This document shows, piece by piece, positions 21,544 through 33,916 of a stretch of 64,000 nt of DNA; position 1 is the stretch's first letter, and every line of letters starts with the position of its first letter. The position numbers and the translations under genes are program-made. The notes below the pieces were generated by a model that saw only the letters and a program-made list of their open reading frames with translations, had not been told where the DNA came from and made no database searches. Location: positions 62,001-126,000 of the forward strand of contig CBFFRP010000066.1 of the NCBI GenBank assembly GCA_965644295.1, read 5' to 3'. The DNA is from Paraphysomonas bandaiensis. Taxonomy: Eukaryota > Chrysophyceae.

Positions 21544-23460
21544 ATGAGTGATATCGATGATATCAATGCAGCAATAGACCGTGTTGAGACTGAAATCAAC
21601 CAAGTTAATGAACAGATTCGAAGGGTGGAGTCTTCTATTGAAGATACTGAAGCCAAAGCACTAGCCGACGACGACAAACAATTTTGGAGCCGTAAACTTG
21701 AATATTTATACGAAGAGAAGAAGCAGCTGCGCGAAGAGGAGGAGTTTTTACGCGAAGAGGAGATGCTTTTACTCAAAGAGAGATTAGCAGTGAGAAAGTC
21801 AATATATGAAGAGATGAAGTTGAAGGGTGAACTTCGATCGACTTCAGGTAACTGAATTTTGAGTTTGTGTTCTGCTGCATTTCTAACAGAGTCGTTCACT
21901 ATATGGATATATGCATGTGTAGAATCCGTATCCACTTTTGATTATACAATCCCATGCTTTGTCAATCCGAACATATCAGCTTCTCGTATTGCGACCAAGA
22001 GCCATAGGTCCCTGTATGATGTGTTTGCACTCCCATGTTCTCCTAGCAGTTACATTCCTAATAGACGCATACGAACACTTCTTAAGTGCTATCAAGAGTT
22101 ATCAGATCACACTGATGACGTTCGTAACTTCGAGTATTACATGCAAATGGATCTTAAGTCACTGCACACGTGGAGATACTCTTCTGGAGGTTCTGAGACG
22201 CATATTTGCCATCTCAATTTGTCAAATTATTTGTCAATGATAAATAGCAGGGTCGGTAACAATACAACAGAAAACACTGCAGTCATTAATGATTCCTTGC
22301 CTTTCCGTCTTGTGCTTGCTAACCAAAAGAGCAAATCGGAGCAGCGAATTCAGTGGAGAGACCATGTTATCATAGCCTCCGAGGCGAAAGGAGTAGAACA
22401 TTCTCATTATGCGGCTTTAGTTCAGGGATTTGAGGTTGGTGGAGACTCTTCAGTGAATATGTGGCGCTGTGGGTTAGCCACGGAATTAGCTGTGACCCCA
22501 GTGATCCTAAGCTACGGTGATTGCTTTTGTATTTATTCTGTGTATCTTCTTCCCCACTGCTATCCTGTGATCGTGCAGCTATCGCCCCCTCTATCATATC
22601 TCACCCTCGAAGGAAGATGTTGTCTAGCGCGCTGGGGAATCGTGCTCGCAAAATTTGCTTTGGAAACTATAGATATCTTGAATAAGCGCCTTGTTGGTAG
22701 GGACTCTAGCCGGAAAAGCAAGCAGCCTGGGCTCTATATAGCACGGGGCTTATTCTTCAAACCACTGCGAGAGTTTGATACAACAAGAAATTGCACATTA
22801 GATCTTGGGTCTAGTTTGAGGACCAATTTGGAATCATTGATGCTTGCTTATCATCGTTTGCATAATGTTGAGAATTCCGATCGTTATTTTTTGTTCCCAC
22901 TTGGCGTTATAGCGTACCCCTCTCCTCAGTCAGAGTCTTATGATTACCGCATACGTGATGTCATGGATACCTCTATTCATAACCACTTTCCCCACCACAA
23001 TGATCTTGTCCGAAATGGTTGTCCCGTTGTAGTATATGAAGAGTTGAGTTCACAATGGTCCAATAAAAAGCCTCCGCCTGATGTGGTACAGTCATACGTA
23101 TATAATGTGAATAAGGCTGTAGAAGTATTGAATGAAGCTCAAATTTCTCACATGGACCTGAGGCCAGCTAACATTTTCTGGAGAATTGATCCAGCAATTG
23201 ACACAAAGAGTGAAGTGGAAATAAGAGTAATCGACCTTGAAGATTCGGTTCCTTTTGGATTCCACATACGGTGTATCGATACTTTGCGCAATGACCCGCG
23301 ATACCCTGTCTCTGTCCAGGATGACAGAGAGCTTATACCTGCAACCTCTGATCAAAATGATTGGTTTGGTATGGCTGTGGCTTCGTGGGCAAAACAATCT
23401 GATGTTGATAGCTTTACAGACTATATGGCTGCGAATTCAGAACTAAATTTTACTACATAA
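21544..23460 (+). CDS. Coiled-coil protein with protein-kinase-like C-terminal domain
   Basis: Two exons, 21544-21847 and 21980-23460, with a phase 1 intron at 21848-21979. A nearer acceptor at 21889 would also keep the frame but implies a 42-nt intron. The product is about 594 residues. Exon 1 is the coiled coil shared with the gene at 865. Exon 2 ends in a kinase-like region: QISHMDLRPANIFW matches the catalytic loop (H-x-D-x-R-P-x-N) and VIDLEDS stands where DFG is expected. I saw no canonical Gly-rich loop. Before it, VIIASEAKGVEHSHY followed by a Gln-rich helix recalls the PD-(D/E)XK-like segment that precedes kinases in crinkler-type and fungal FunK1-type proteins; that part is inference. 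It could be a pseudokinase. Confidence 0.75.
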
Positions 23461-25879
23461 GCATTCCTTTTTGGGTGATCTCAGCTGAAGTATGTAAAGT
23501 TATTCGAGGAATATTTGAATTTTTAGGGGTAGTGGGAGCTTTGAATATTGCTAATCTCTCGTGTCACCTTGGTAGAAAAAAGAGGTGGGGGAAGGTGGTT
23601 GTGTGAGGAACTAACATATTCTTAGATAGCTCATTGTACTCAATCACACAGTTGATTATTAGTAAATAATTATAATGGTAATCGTTTCTCAAACGACACA
23701 TTTACGTTGAGCGATATGAAATGTAACCGAAATATATTACAGACATATATTTGACAATATCAATATATTTGACAATATCAATATATTGGAATTTATTAGG
23801 TGATAAAAAGATTAAATGCTGTATACAATGCCTTAATTATAAATTATGACCAATCTCACTTCTCATTCATTGCCATTCGCCTTATATATAGACACCATCT
23901 TATACAGTCAATATATTCCAGTTTCACGTATCTGAGATATAGAGTTATGAGGACGGTCGAGACACATATGTTTGAAAGCCACAGTCTGAGCATTTGGTCA
24001 TGTTCAGGTCGAGTCCGTGCTTTGTTTTGGCCCTGTACCTTTCAATGCTGAATGATTTGTCCTATGTCAGGCCAGTATTGAGAATAATGCATTGACGTGT
24101 TGACGTAGTAGTTGTGATATATTAACTCTCGGTAGCCTACTGGGTGGTGTCAAGGCAGAAGCTCACGGAGGAATACATTACAGCATTATTACAACTCTGA
24201 TCCATGCATTGTAATACCTCCGCTTCAGAGGACCTGAAAACAGGTGTGGTGTTGTTTTCCCGCCTTCTTGAAATTATTGATGAGGAACTAAATGATAGAG
24301 TGAGTGACTAAAAGAGGGACCTATATAGACAGCCATATTGTATGAGCTTGATTTAATTATTGCAACTACAGGAAATTTAAGGTTAAAGAATATGTTCTAA
24401 GTTTTAAGATACAAGAGACTAACTCAAGCTAAATTTAACGCATGCGTGATCGCTATAGCGTCACAGTGTGAGAGATGGATGCACTGCCATTTCATATAAT
24501 ATATCCAGTAACCAGGCAGTTCTATAGCGAGTGGTTGATTGCTATTTTCATATATATATATATATGTAGATGTACTTGCATGCATATCAATATCATGATG
24601 AAACTCATTACCTCTATGATATATTGATTGCAATATATTTTGAGCTACCTTAACAGTAACTATATATTAATGGGAATTCAGTATATTGTTTATTTTTCCC
24701 TAGCTTCAGTTTCGAACTTACTTATAGCCCTTGGAATATCAGATGAATTAAATCTATTTTTCTGTATTTCTCGTTGAGCTATCCGGCAACAGATGTGAAT
24801 ATCATATACATGTACAGTACACACTTGACGTCAACAAAAAATTAGTCTATCAATGACACATCCACATGTAGAGATGATGTTTTTGTTGCACTCACTTATT
24901 CCTCTAAAAAGCAGTAGAAGTTTTACATGAAAGATCAACCCTCGGTGGCCACAAGGGTAACCGATTTACTTCATGGCCAGACAGTCACACTCATGCCACC
25001 ATCGCAAAGCGGATGTGTACTTCTGCTATGACTCAACAGACATCGTCATATGATTATCTTAATCATCGTCTCTCTCACTCTCGTGTATTGTGTATATATG
25101 GAATTGTGTATTCAAAATTGAAAAAAACGAGATTTCAGTTTATCATTTTCAGTGAGACTGCGCCTCTGATTTCACCCCTGAAAACCAAAATCACTGAATT
25201 TTCAGAATTCAGTATTCAGAAATTCAGTTTTCCTAAATAAGACCCACCCTAAAAAAATAAAATTAACGCTTTTTTAATAAAAACCCCACTTTTATGACGG
25301 GGATATTTCCGAAAAGTTGGTGAAGATTTCCTCTTGATCCAACAAAATATGATTTCCTACAAAAATGAAACTGGCACTTTTCTATATGAAAACCCCATAA
25401 TACAGTAGAATACAATGCAATAGTTGTGTATGTACTGTACATGTAGGAGCAGTGTGCAGTGAGCGATAAAAAAAACTGGAGTTTTCTGCTTGATTTCCCA
25501 CACACAAAAATACTGCCCATGAAAATACATATAGCAATTAGTGGTATGGAGTTAACGTACTATTCTATCCACTCCTTCTATATACTAAAACACACGTAAG
25601 ATGTTCATATACGTACATATACAGACGTATATTGCTATGTAGATCCTCATCTAGAACGTAGTTTTGTATAGGGAAAACATGTACGTAGAGTTTCATATGT
25701 AATCCTCGCCAATGCAACCATTAAACTTAACCTTCCTCGAATTCTTGCATTCATAATTGTTCTTTACATCAATAACTCTTCCCTATCATTTAAACTATTC
25801 AAGTAGTCTATTAACTACTGTCAATTTCTTTTAATTTTGCAATACAATACTTATATATTGCAACTATCTGATATCTCAA
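23461..25879. other. Long intergenic region, no gene seen
   Basis: 2.4 kb of AT-rich DNA. A short direct repeat (GACAATATCAATATATTTGA) at 23751-23787 is the only clear structure. No frame over 85 codons and none with recognisable motifs. 24060-24250 and 24940-25060 are somewhat less AT-rich but show no coding pattern. Confidence 0.55.
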
Positions 25880-26915
25880 ATGGCAATTCGTTTTTGCAAG
25901 AAACTCATGCAAACCACTTGTGGACAAAGAAAATTTACAACCCTATCAGCGGCCATTGATTTAGAGAGCTTAGATGTGGACTTGTTTCGTTCTCAGCAGC
26001 TGTGGAAACCTCCTGGTGCAAGGGCTGTATATGGAGGACAGGTTGTCGGTCAAGCTTTAGCGGCATCGAAGCAATGCGTCACAGATGAAAAAGAACTACA
26101 TAGTATGCATGCATATTTTTTGAAAGGGGGGAATCCCGCGACACCAATTTTGTATCAAGTTAGTCGATTGAGTGTCACGAATAATTTCGAGATGCATAAC
26201 ATCAATGCAAAGCAGCAGGGACAAACTATATTTAGCTGTTCAGCATCGTACCATCGTCCAGAAGCATCCCCTCTGTTCCATGAGAGAGAAATGCCATCAG
26301 CTCCTCCCCCAGAGACGCTTCAGTCTCAAGAAGACCGGCTACAAGCCGTGCTACATGACCCTCGTCTACCAGAACGAGCAAAATTAGCAATTGAGAATTC
26401 CCTCAAAACCCCTTTTCCTATCGACGTTAGGGAAGTAAACCCGGTTGATTTTTTCAATCCTGAAAAGCGGGAACCTAGAAAGTTAATGTGGATGAAAGCA
26501 AGAGTCCCCCTTAGTTCTGATGAGACAAACATGCACCGATGTCTAGCCGCTTTTGCCAGCGATTGGGGATTGGCCACTTCAAGTCTTTTACCTCATGCCA
26601 TCAGCTTTGGTAATCCTAAATTAAAGGTAGGTAATATTTTAGTATTATATGTATATATATGAACTATTCAAAGTTTACTCATGCTCACTTTCGATGATAT
26701 CTATCTAATTTCTCCATCGTCGACAGTTGGTGACATCATTGGATCACTCGATGTGGTTTCACGCTCCCTTCCGGGCTGATGAGTGGATGCTTTTTGATAC
26801 GTCCTCCGTTAAAATGGCAGGTGCCAGGGGCATGAATATGGGTTATGTCTACAACTCTTCAGGGGAATTGGCCATCACAACCACCCAGGAGGCACTCATC
26901 AGACTTAATAAGTAA
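25880..26915 (+). CDS. Acyl-CoA thioesterase II (TesB/ACOT8 family)
   Basis: Two exons, 25880-26626 and 26727-26915, with a 100-nt GT-AG intron in phase 0; 311 residues. These enzymes hydrolyse acyl-CoA to free acid and CoA using two fused hot-dog folds. Seen: VYGGQVVGQALAAS and HSMHAYFLKGGNP in the first hot dog, then MWMKARVPL, LAAFASDWGLATSSLLPHAI and SLDHSMWFHAPFRADEW in the second. The Asp of SLDHS, Ser/Thr of DTSSVKMAGARG and the late Gln of TTQEALIRL match the Asp-Ser/Thr-Gln catalytic triad. The C-terminus is LNK, with no peroxisomal SKL signal. The basic, hydroxylated N-terminus (RFCKKLMQTTCGQRKFTTLS) suggests a mitochondrial presequence instead. Confidence 0.93.
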
Positions 26916-28192
26916 GGACAGAAGATAGAATGTAAATACTCTAGAATCATGATGTAGTTGTGTGATATGTTGTTGCACAAAAGTTCTAATCGGAGAAGAT
27001 AGATGTAAGCTGAAAGTTTGGTAACAGGACAGTATAAATATGTTGGTGACTATTAACTTTCCAAGATGTGCTAACGGGATAGCGAGTGATTCAATAAATG
27101 CACAAGAAGTTCTACGATATAAAGCTGCCTACAAATCCTTCAGCACGCTAGTATTACATAGCATGACACAAAGGCTTTAAGCTTTACTAAAGTTGTAGAG
27201 AAAACCGGACAGAGGAGTATTAAGCTGAAACCAATTCCTATGTGCGTACTTGAAGCTTGCAAAGAAACTAAAATTATAGATATATATGAAAGTCTTATTA
27301 TTATCAGTACTAGGCGTCAAGAATCGTCACCAGATAAGTAGCTAGATGAACACTAGTCAAGCTAGATCGACTTTTACCAGTAACTAACTAGTGAAAATTC
27401 TCATATCCTACAATGTAACGCTACGGAAGGTGCTTGTGCGTCGCCGCAAGCACCACGGTGCGACAACTTCCGTTCTTATAGTATGTGAGGGAGAAGCTCT
27501 CTATGAACGTGAGTCCTGGAAGTATAGAAGCGGTTAGTCAGGGGATGCCCCTTGTGGTAGAGCACCGCAGGACTTTGTGGAGGGGAATTTTGTATATTGA
27601 ACTACAACCAACTCCTGCTGCGTACTTGAAGCTTGTTGACGCCTATCGTTAGTAGCTGTCCTGTATACTATGACGCAATGAAATACAGAATCTAGAGGAC
27701 TACAACATAAGAGTAGCTATTGCCTTGTGTTATATATATCATTTTATATTTTCTTCAGGAGAAATAACAGAATATTAATTGATTACATCTAGATGAAATA
27801 CAACAAGTATGCATAACATATTTTTATGGTGCGGTATAGCATAAATCTAGGTAGGTCGAACAGCTCAGTTTAAAATCAATGTACAATTACCTGCAGGTAC
27901 CATTTTCTCTACGACTAATCATCACTTTATCCAATAAACGGTTATCTACATGCTTACACAGGTTCTTATAGTGTAAGGACTTCTATATCTTTTATAGCAA
28001 TATCCGCTGTATCCTACAAACTGCGCGAGATCCGTACGACTACGTAAGTAGTATGGGCGTGTCCGTAGTCAGCGTTCGCCCATATCCTCATTGAATCATC
28101 TCGTCAGAATTTGCGCCTAACGTAGAAGTAACAGATATAGGATATTTTTCGAGTTTCTCTGCAGAATTCGCAGATGCACACTGAGGGCTCTG
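26916..28192. other. Intergenic region rich in dispersed repeats
   Basis: Contains repeat family C (27275-27490) and a partial direct repeat around it: TGTGCGTACTTGAAGCTTGC near 27241 recurs as CTGCGTACTTGAAGCTTGTT near 27618. No coding region is recognised. Confidence 0.5.
27275..27490 (-). repeat. Dispersed repeat family C, copy 2
   Basis: Inverted relative to the 13.8 kb copy: starts AAAGTCTTATTATTATCAGT and runs to AACGCTACGGAAGGTGCTTG and CAAGCACCACGGTGCGACAA. The last part folds as GGTGCTTG...CAAGCACC. Ends approximate. Confidence 0.5.
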
Positions 28193-30826
28193 TTAGGCAG
28201 AGCTTTTTTCAACAGCAAGTGCGGGTCTTATACATAACATGCTCCTAGTATTCTCATTCTTGTCATAATTGGGTACAACTCGAGGGAATTTCTCGCTTTT
28301 ATCGTTTTCAACACTTGTACTATGAGCCTTCTTTTGGTTATTCAAAGGGGAAAGATACTTTCTTTGCCGCTCGTTAGATACCAGCTCGCGTATTTCGGCC
28401 GTAGCTGAGGTGTAGGGCACGCCAGTTAAATCTTGGTGACCTACAGCATTAGTTTCATGGCTGATTCGGTTAGCGGCAAGAGTTGCTGAACCCTGCAGGT
28501 CTTGACACATCGTACCACTGCTCATTCGAAACCTTCCTCCAGGCAATTCGAATTGTAGTTCACATGGATCCGCTTCAAGGACTGTGTTTCGATCATGAAG
28601 CCCCCCCATGTCAAAGTCAGAACCTTTATCGGCTAATTCAGTAACATCCTTTACTAGCTTTCCAAAACCTTTCTTAACAAGTCTAATGGGCGCATTTAAC
28701 TGCACCGACATATTAACTACAGTAGAGGGCTCCAACAATGGCGCCATAAATTCATGTATGTCCTCTTTTGAGCGCTGGTGTGGGCTATGACTCTTCGCAG
28801 AAGTTGTTGATTCATTGCTACATACCAACATTTTGTTTATATATTTTCTGTACTCTTTGAGAACTTTCCTCAAATGAATGATGCCAGGGCGCTGGGGTTG
28901 TTGTTGAATTCCTTTGTCATCATGTTGCTGACAACTTTTGCGACGCAATTGGACTGACTTATCACCCCCCACGTCACTTCTTTCCTTGGTCACCGAGGTG
29001 GTGTTGGCACTTTCCAGATGATCCATATATTCGGACTCGATGTATTGACTCTGGCGTGCACAACACTGAATAATGAATTCCTTAGTAGTATCCTCCTCGA
29101 CAGATGCAGTTGCATGTGTCAAAAAAGGGTGTTGAAGGAGTGCTGAGGCTGTGGGTCGCTTCTTCTGGTCTCTATGCATTGCAAGAGATAAAAATGAATG
29201 AAAGTCTCGGGTAAATAGTTGGATGGCAGTAGTAGTAGACACACTGTTGGAGTGTGTATGGCCCTCACAGGAGTGCTGGCAAGACTGCAACAGTGACCGA
29301 ATAGAAGGTCTTTCCTGTATAGCTTGCAATATTGCCCAGTAGCCCCCTTCACCCTCTATACAGTACCCAGCGTCTTCGGTAAGACTAACTTTCGGACTGG
29401 CAGGAGAAAATGGATACCGCCCTAGAGCTACCGCCAAGATCGTCATACCAAAGCTCCAAATATCCGAAGAAAATGAATAGTCATCGCCTGAAATGCGCTC
29501 CCTACAAAAATTGAACGGAAAATGAGGATTTAATCTTTAATATAAACAACATAATTCCTACTACAATAATCCGGGATATGTAATCATATATTTTTCAGTC
29601 CAAGAACTTACGGGCTCATATAATGGAAAGTGCCAAGAAAAGAATCTGCAAGGCTGTGTCCTTTCTCCAGCTCTTTGGATAACCCAAAGTCTGATATCTT
29701 TACTGCTGCACCATCTGTACCATTAGTTGTTCCCCGTCCACTGCACATAAGAACGTTTCCTGGTTTGATATCTCTGAAAGCAAACAATTAAATGTGAAAC
29801 ACATAGAGCACAGCGTGTGAATATAACGTAATAAACTTTATAGTTCACTGACCTGTGAATTCGTCTCTTGCTGTGAAGATAGGCCAAACCTTTCAACATC
29901 TGCCTCGCAATACCGGCTATCACACTCTCACACTGACACCCACCACGCCTGACCACATCCTGTAAAGATCCCCCGTCCATATATTCCAAGCACATCGATA
30001 TTGTGCCATCCCTAGGATTAGGATAAACTTCCAGCAGACGTACTATATTTGCAGAAGATGGCTTGTTATTGCCAGATGCAGATGAAGTAGAACCATGTAC
30101 AGTAGATCGAAGTGATTTCAATTCTTCAATTAACTGTAATCTCTTCTCATTACTTGATACAATAATCACTTTATCTGCTACAATTGTAAGACTTGGAAAA
30201 TGTACAGACTTAAATACATATGCAGATGATCCACTTCCAATACGAACCAATCGAATGAGATTACAGGGATTATCATCCTGTATTTTCTCTTCAGTTAATG
30301 ATGAGATCTCATAGAATTGTTCTTCTTCATCAATTGAATGATTCTGATAATCTGAAACATCGATTTCAAGTGCTGTAGAAGTAGTTGATCCAGTTGATGT
30401 ACGATGACTGTGTTCTATTCCATGAGATGATGAGATTGATATCTTATCAATCATTGGAAGTGATAATAAACAATCTGATGATACATTCTTCTTGATTGAT
30501 GACTTAATAGAACTCTGTATAGTAGAACAATGAATGGGTTTAAGTATATGTGAGTTCAGATTATTCATATGAGATGTATCGCTTCTATGTGATGTATGTA
30601 TATCTTGTAATGTGTTCTTCTTTTTCAGTTTTGTTAAATATGTATGAAATGCAGACTTCATTTTCATTGATTTCTTATTGGATGACTTCATATTTAATGA
30701 TTTCTCATTGGATGATTTCACTGAAGTTGACTTCATATTTGATGATTTCTTATTGGATGACTTCATATTTAATAACATCTCATTGGATGATTTCATTGAA
30801 GTTGACTTCACTTTTGTTGATTTCAT
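28193..30826 (-). CDS. Serine/threonine protein kinase, MAP2K/STE-like
   Basis: Three exons, 30826-29853, 29773-29612 and 29501-28193, with GT-AG introns of 79 and 110 nt, both phase 2; 814 residues. The N-terminus (about 1-55) is a Lys/Ser/Asn repeat (MKSSNKKS). The kinase domain begins near residue 195: GSGSSAYVFK (Gly loop), VADKVI with Lys219, EYMDGGSLQDVV (hinge), IHRDIKPGNVL (catalytic loop, Asp326), KISDFGLSKE, GTFHYMSPERI, then SSDIWSFGMTILAVALGRYP. All catalytic residues are present, so it should be active. GTFHYMSPER and EYMDGGSL fit MAP kinase kinases and related STE kinases. A long C-terminal region of unknown function follows (about residues 520-814). Confidence 0.9.
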
Positions 30827-31695
30827 AGTATGATATGATGGTGATTTACTTATAGGGACCTCCAGATAGACCGTCTTAGTAGAGATATTGGAGTTTCACT
30901 GTTGTTTCAGTTCGATACTTTCATAGTAACAAACTTTAATAGTTAACTATAAGTAAAGAAAGTCAATTAGTGTCATGTGATTAAGTGCTATAACACACAC
31001 ATGTTGAGCTGTATAGAATAGTGTTGAACTCACTGAAGTACTTTGTATATAGTACTTAATAGAAATGGCGATTTAAGGTGTTGCTCTACTGTTGAGTACG
31101 TAATAATTAGGTATATCTCAAACAAAATTTGATATTTCGGATTTCGACAAACAAAATTATGTACCAAAAATTTTGATGGTATTTTTACACAGAAAATTCT
31201 ACAGGTGATTAAAAACCCTGGTATTATTGGAACAAACGGAGTATATATTGACTCAGAGAGCCAATCAGAAAGCATAAACTCCCCTTTTTTTCATTTTTAG
31301 ATGTTTTATCTGGATATTTCAGGATTTATCAATTTGGAAGGTTTTTAGACTGGGAAAATAACAATATCCTGGTTTTTATTGCTTGTACACACTCTGTACA
31401 CGACAGCAGGAATTCCAATTCTGAATTATGTTGCATTGTATACAGCGGTACGTTGTGTCCTATAGATGTACAGCAGTATATATATATCTCTCCATACTAT
31501 ACTATACTACACCATCGTATACTATACTACACTATACACTACACTATACACACTATACTACACTACTATGCTACACTACACTCTGCTATGCTATATCGCC
31601 TATGCATACATACATACATCATGCATGTCTGTTATCAGTACATACAATCCATTAACTAACTCCCTGTTCCTCCAACACAACACACTATCAACACC
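30827..31695. other. Divergent promoter region with a simple repeat
   Basis: Lies between the head-to-head kinase and 31696 genes. 31485-31595 is low complexity (ACTATACTACAC variants). Frames there (Tyr/Thr/Leu-rich) are repeat by-products. Confidence 0.6.
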
Positions 31696-33546
31696 ATGAG
31701 TGAAAACCCTCCAATCCCTCAATCATTCACTGATATTAAACAATATCTTCATAACAATACTATACATAAACAGTCCCTCATATCAGCACACGATACACAT
31801 GAACACACACATGAACACACTCACCAACACACACATATATATAACATAATACATACAAACTACCATCAGAATACACCCCCATTAAACTATAGATATGATC
31901 CATATATAAACTGCAATCCAGATTGTATAAAACAAACCCATCACATGTTTTCAAGACACAGACATGCAATCCCAGTCATACAATATAACATAACAAATCT
32001 TAAAAAATCATATTATTTTCCATTATTTTCTAATAATTCTATCAAAGCAACATTTTTATCTGATATTTTTACTTTAGCAAAAGGATTGTCATGTCGTGTA
32101 ATAGTGTTAGTAGAAGGATCACATCAATGGGCAAAAGAGCCACATGAAGATGAGATATTAACTGTGAATGATGTGACAGTTGATATGCAAATTGAATCAG
32201 AGTGTTGTGATGTATCAAGAGAATGTGTGTTGTCATGGGTTCGTCTATCGTCTCATATCTGTACTGCTGCATCTACTTCATCGACCCCAGATGATCCATA
32301 TGCGGGCTACCGGCTGGCACTCATTCGAGTTGAAAATTGGGAAGTAGGCTCCGCTCCATCTCTTAAGAAGTGGAACGCAATAGAGGCTATATACAACAGG
32401 TTTGCGTGTTAATGTCAATCATGTATATAACGTGTGCATGTTGCTATTTTTTTCTCTATTTGCATGGCTGTATTTGACTTTGTATAGCCATGTCCTTCCC
32501 ATTTCGTTTATTATGCGATAGTAACACAGTTTTTTTGTGCAGAGCCTACAGTGAAGCCATGGCGGCATATGGCAGCACTAACGTGATGATAGTGGATAAG
32601 GGAGAGATGACTTCCCCTACTCACTGGGGTATAGGGAATCGAGCAGGCATGATGATTGCTTGTGAAATGGCCCTCACAAGATACGTGTATTCGCATGACG
32701 AAGTAGATGAGGCTGCAAGTAGTGTCGAGAGTATTTCTTGTGCACCAAAAGAAACTGAGAGTTGTAATCTTCAACGAAGCACGGGAGGGCATGTGCCAGA
32801 GAGCGTCGATTCTAGGACAGACGACAACTGCCCTGAGGATGTTCCCGCATTAGCTTCTTCCCATCAACCAGCGGCTGTTCAGTGCATAGGAGGGGAGGGT
32901 GAGGACGATAACAGTGCTTCTATTGCCAAGACACTTCTGGATGCCTCGGTAATTTTACAGGGAGGAGGATATGAAACATCTCCTTCAACAACCGAGAGTG
33001 CAGAAGTAAGCTCAGATGCTGTGAGTGCGGTAGTGAGGCAAGCGAATGTAAGTAACATACAACATATGATATAGTATATGCATTTCTATAACCTGTGTAC
33101 AATGACGCTGAAAATATATGCGATTACGTATTTATCTGATATATATCGTGTTATAGGAGGCAAGTGGTTGTCGGGAGACCTACTTGAGTGATACAAAGGA
33201 AAAAGCAGCAGATAGACTGAAAAGGCGACTTGCCGCTCGCAGAAAAGCTAGGGAGGATGCCAATTCTAACACTCTCAATCAACCCCCACCCGCGCCTGTG
33301 AAGTCTTTACCAGTCGTGCCTCCCTCTCCGCCACAACCACTTGAGAGTGACGAATCCCAAAGTAATTTTTGCAGTACAACCAGCTTGGAAGAATTATTTG
33401 AGGGTATTGATGGCGACAGTGTGTGTCTTCCTTTGATTTTACTACACCTTGCGGTTGTTTCGCCAGCATTACTTTTAACCCGTGATCAATATGAGTTTTT
33501 ATATCATGTAGTATGTTGTAGACTGAAGAAAAGATTGTCAACGTAA
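31696..33546 (+). CDS. Unrecognised three-exon protein
   Basis: Exons 31696-32399, 32543-33047 and 33157-33546; GT-AG introns of 143 and 109 nt; in-frame joins give 532 residues. A His/Thr-rich stretch (residues 35-50, HEHTHEHTHQHTH) is followed by a globular part with IKATFLSDIFTLAKGLSCRV, ENWEVGSAPSLKKWNAIEAI, AYSEAMAAYGSTNVMIVDKG and THWGIGNRAGMMIACEMALT. The central 200 residues are Ser/Glu-rich and probably disordered. Exon 3 holds a basic helix (RLKRRLAARRKAREDAN) and a Pro-rich patch. No signal peptide or membrane segment. I do not recognise the family; conserved-looking Trp/Gly motifs suggest a real fold. Confidence 0.72.
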
Positions 33547-33916
33547 ACAAACTATATGAATTTTTTACAGTCCCTTTAGTTGGTAGAAGCAGTACTAGAT
33601 ATTAAGATTAACTATTTCACGTATACTCCTTACAGTTATACATATTACGCACGTGAATATAACTAGATACAATGAAAAATGAAATAGCAACTGCTGAATT
33701 GTCGTCGGACTATATAATATACTTGACTATACAAGTACGTTGATAGTTGATATGATCCCATATATGATTTGTTCTAATGCTACTTTGTAATCGTGTCTTG
33801 CTGTTATACGATTTGCCTTTATTATTATTATTATTAGTCACTCGACTAGCTATAAATCTCAATTACAGAGAAGTGCTAGTGTTAGCTAGTATTCTTTTAC
33901 TATAAACATTAGCTTA
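33547..33916. other. Short intergenic region between converging genes
   Basis: The two flanking genes converge here. Only an ATT trinucleotide run (about 33821-33835) is notable; nothing else seen. Confidence 0.55.
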
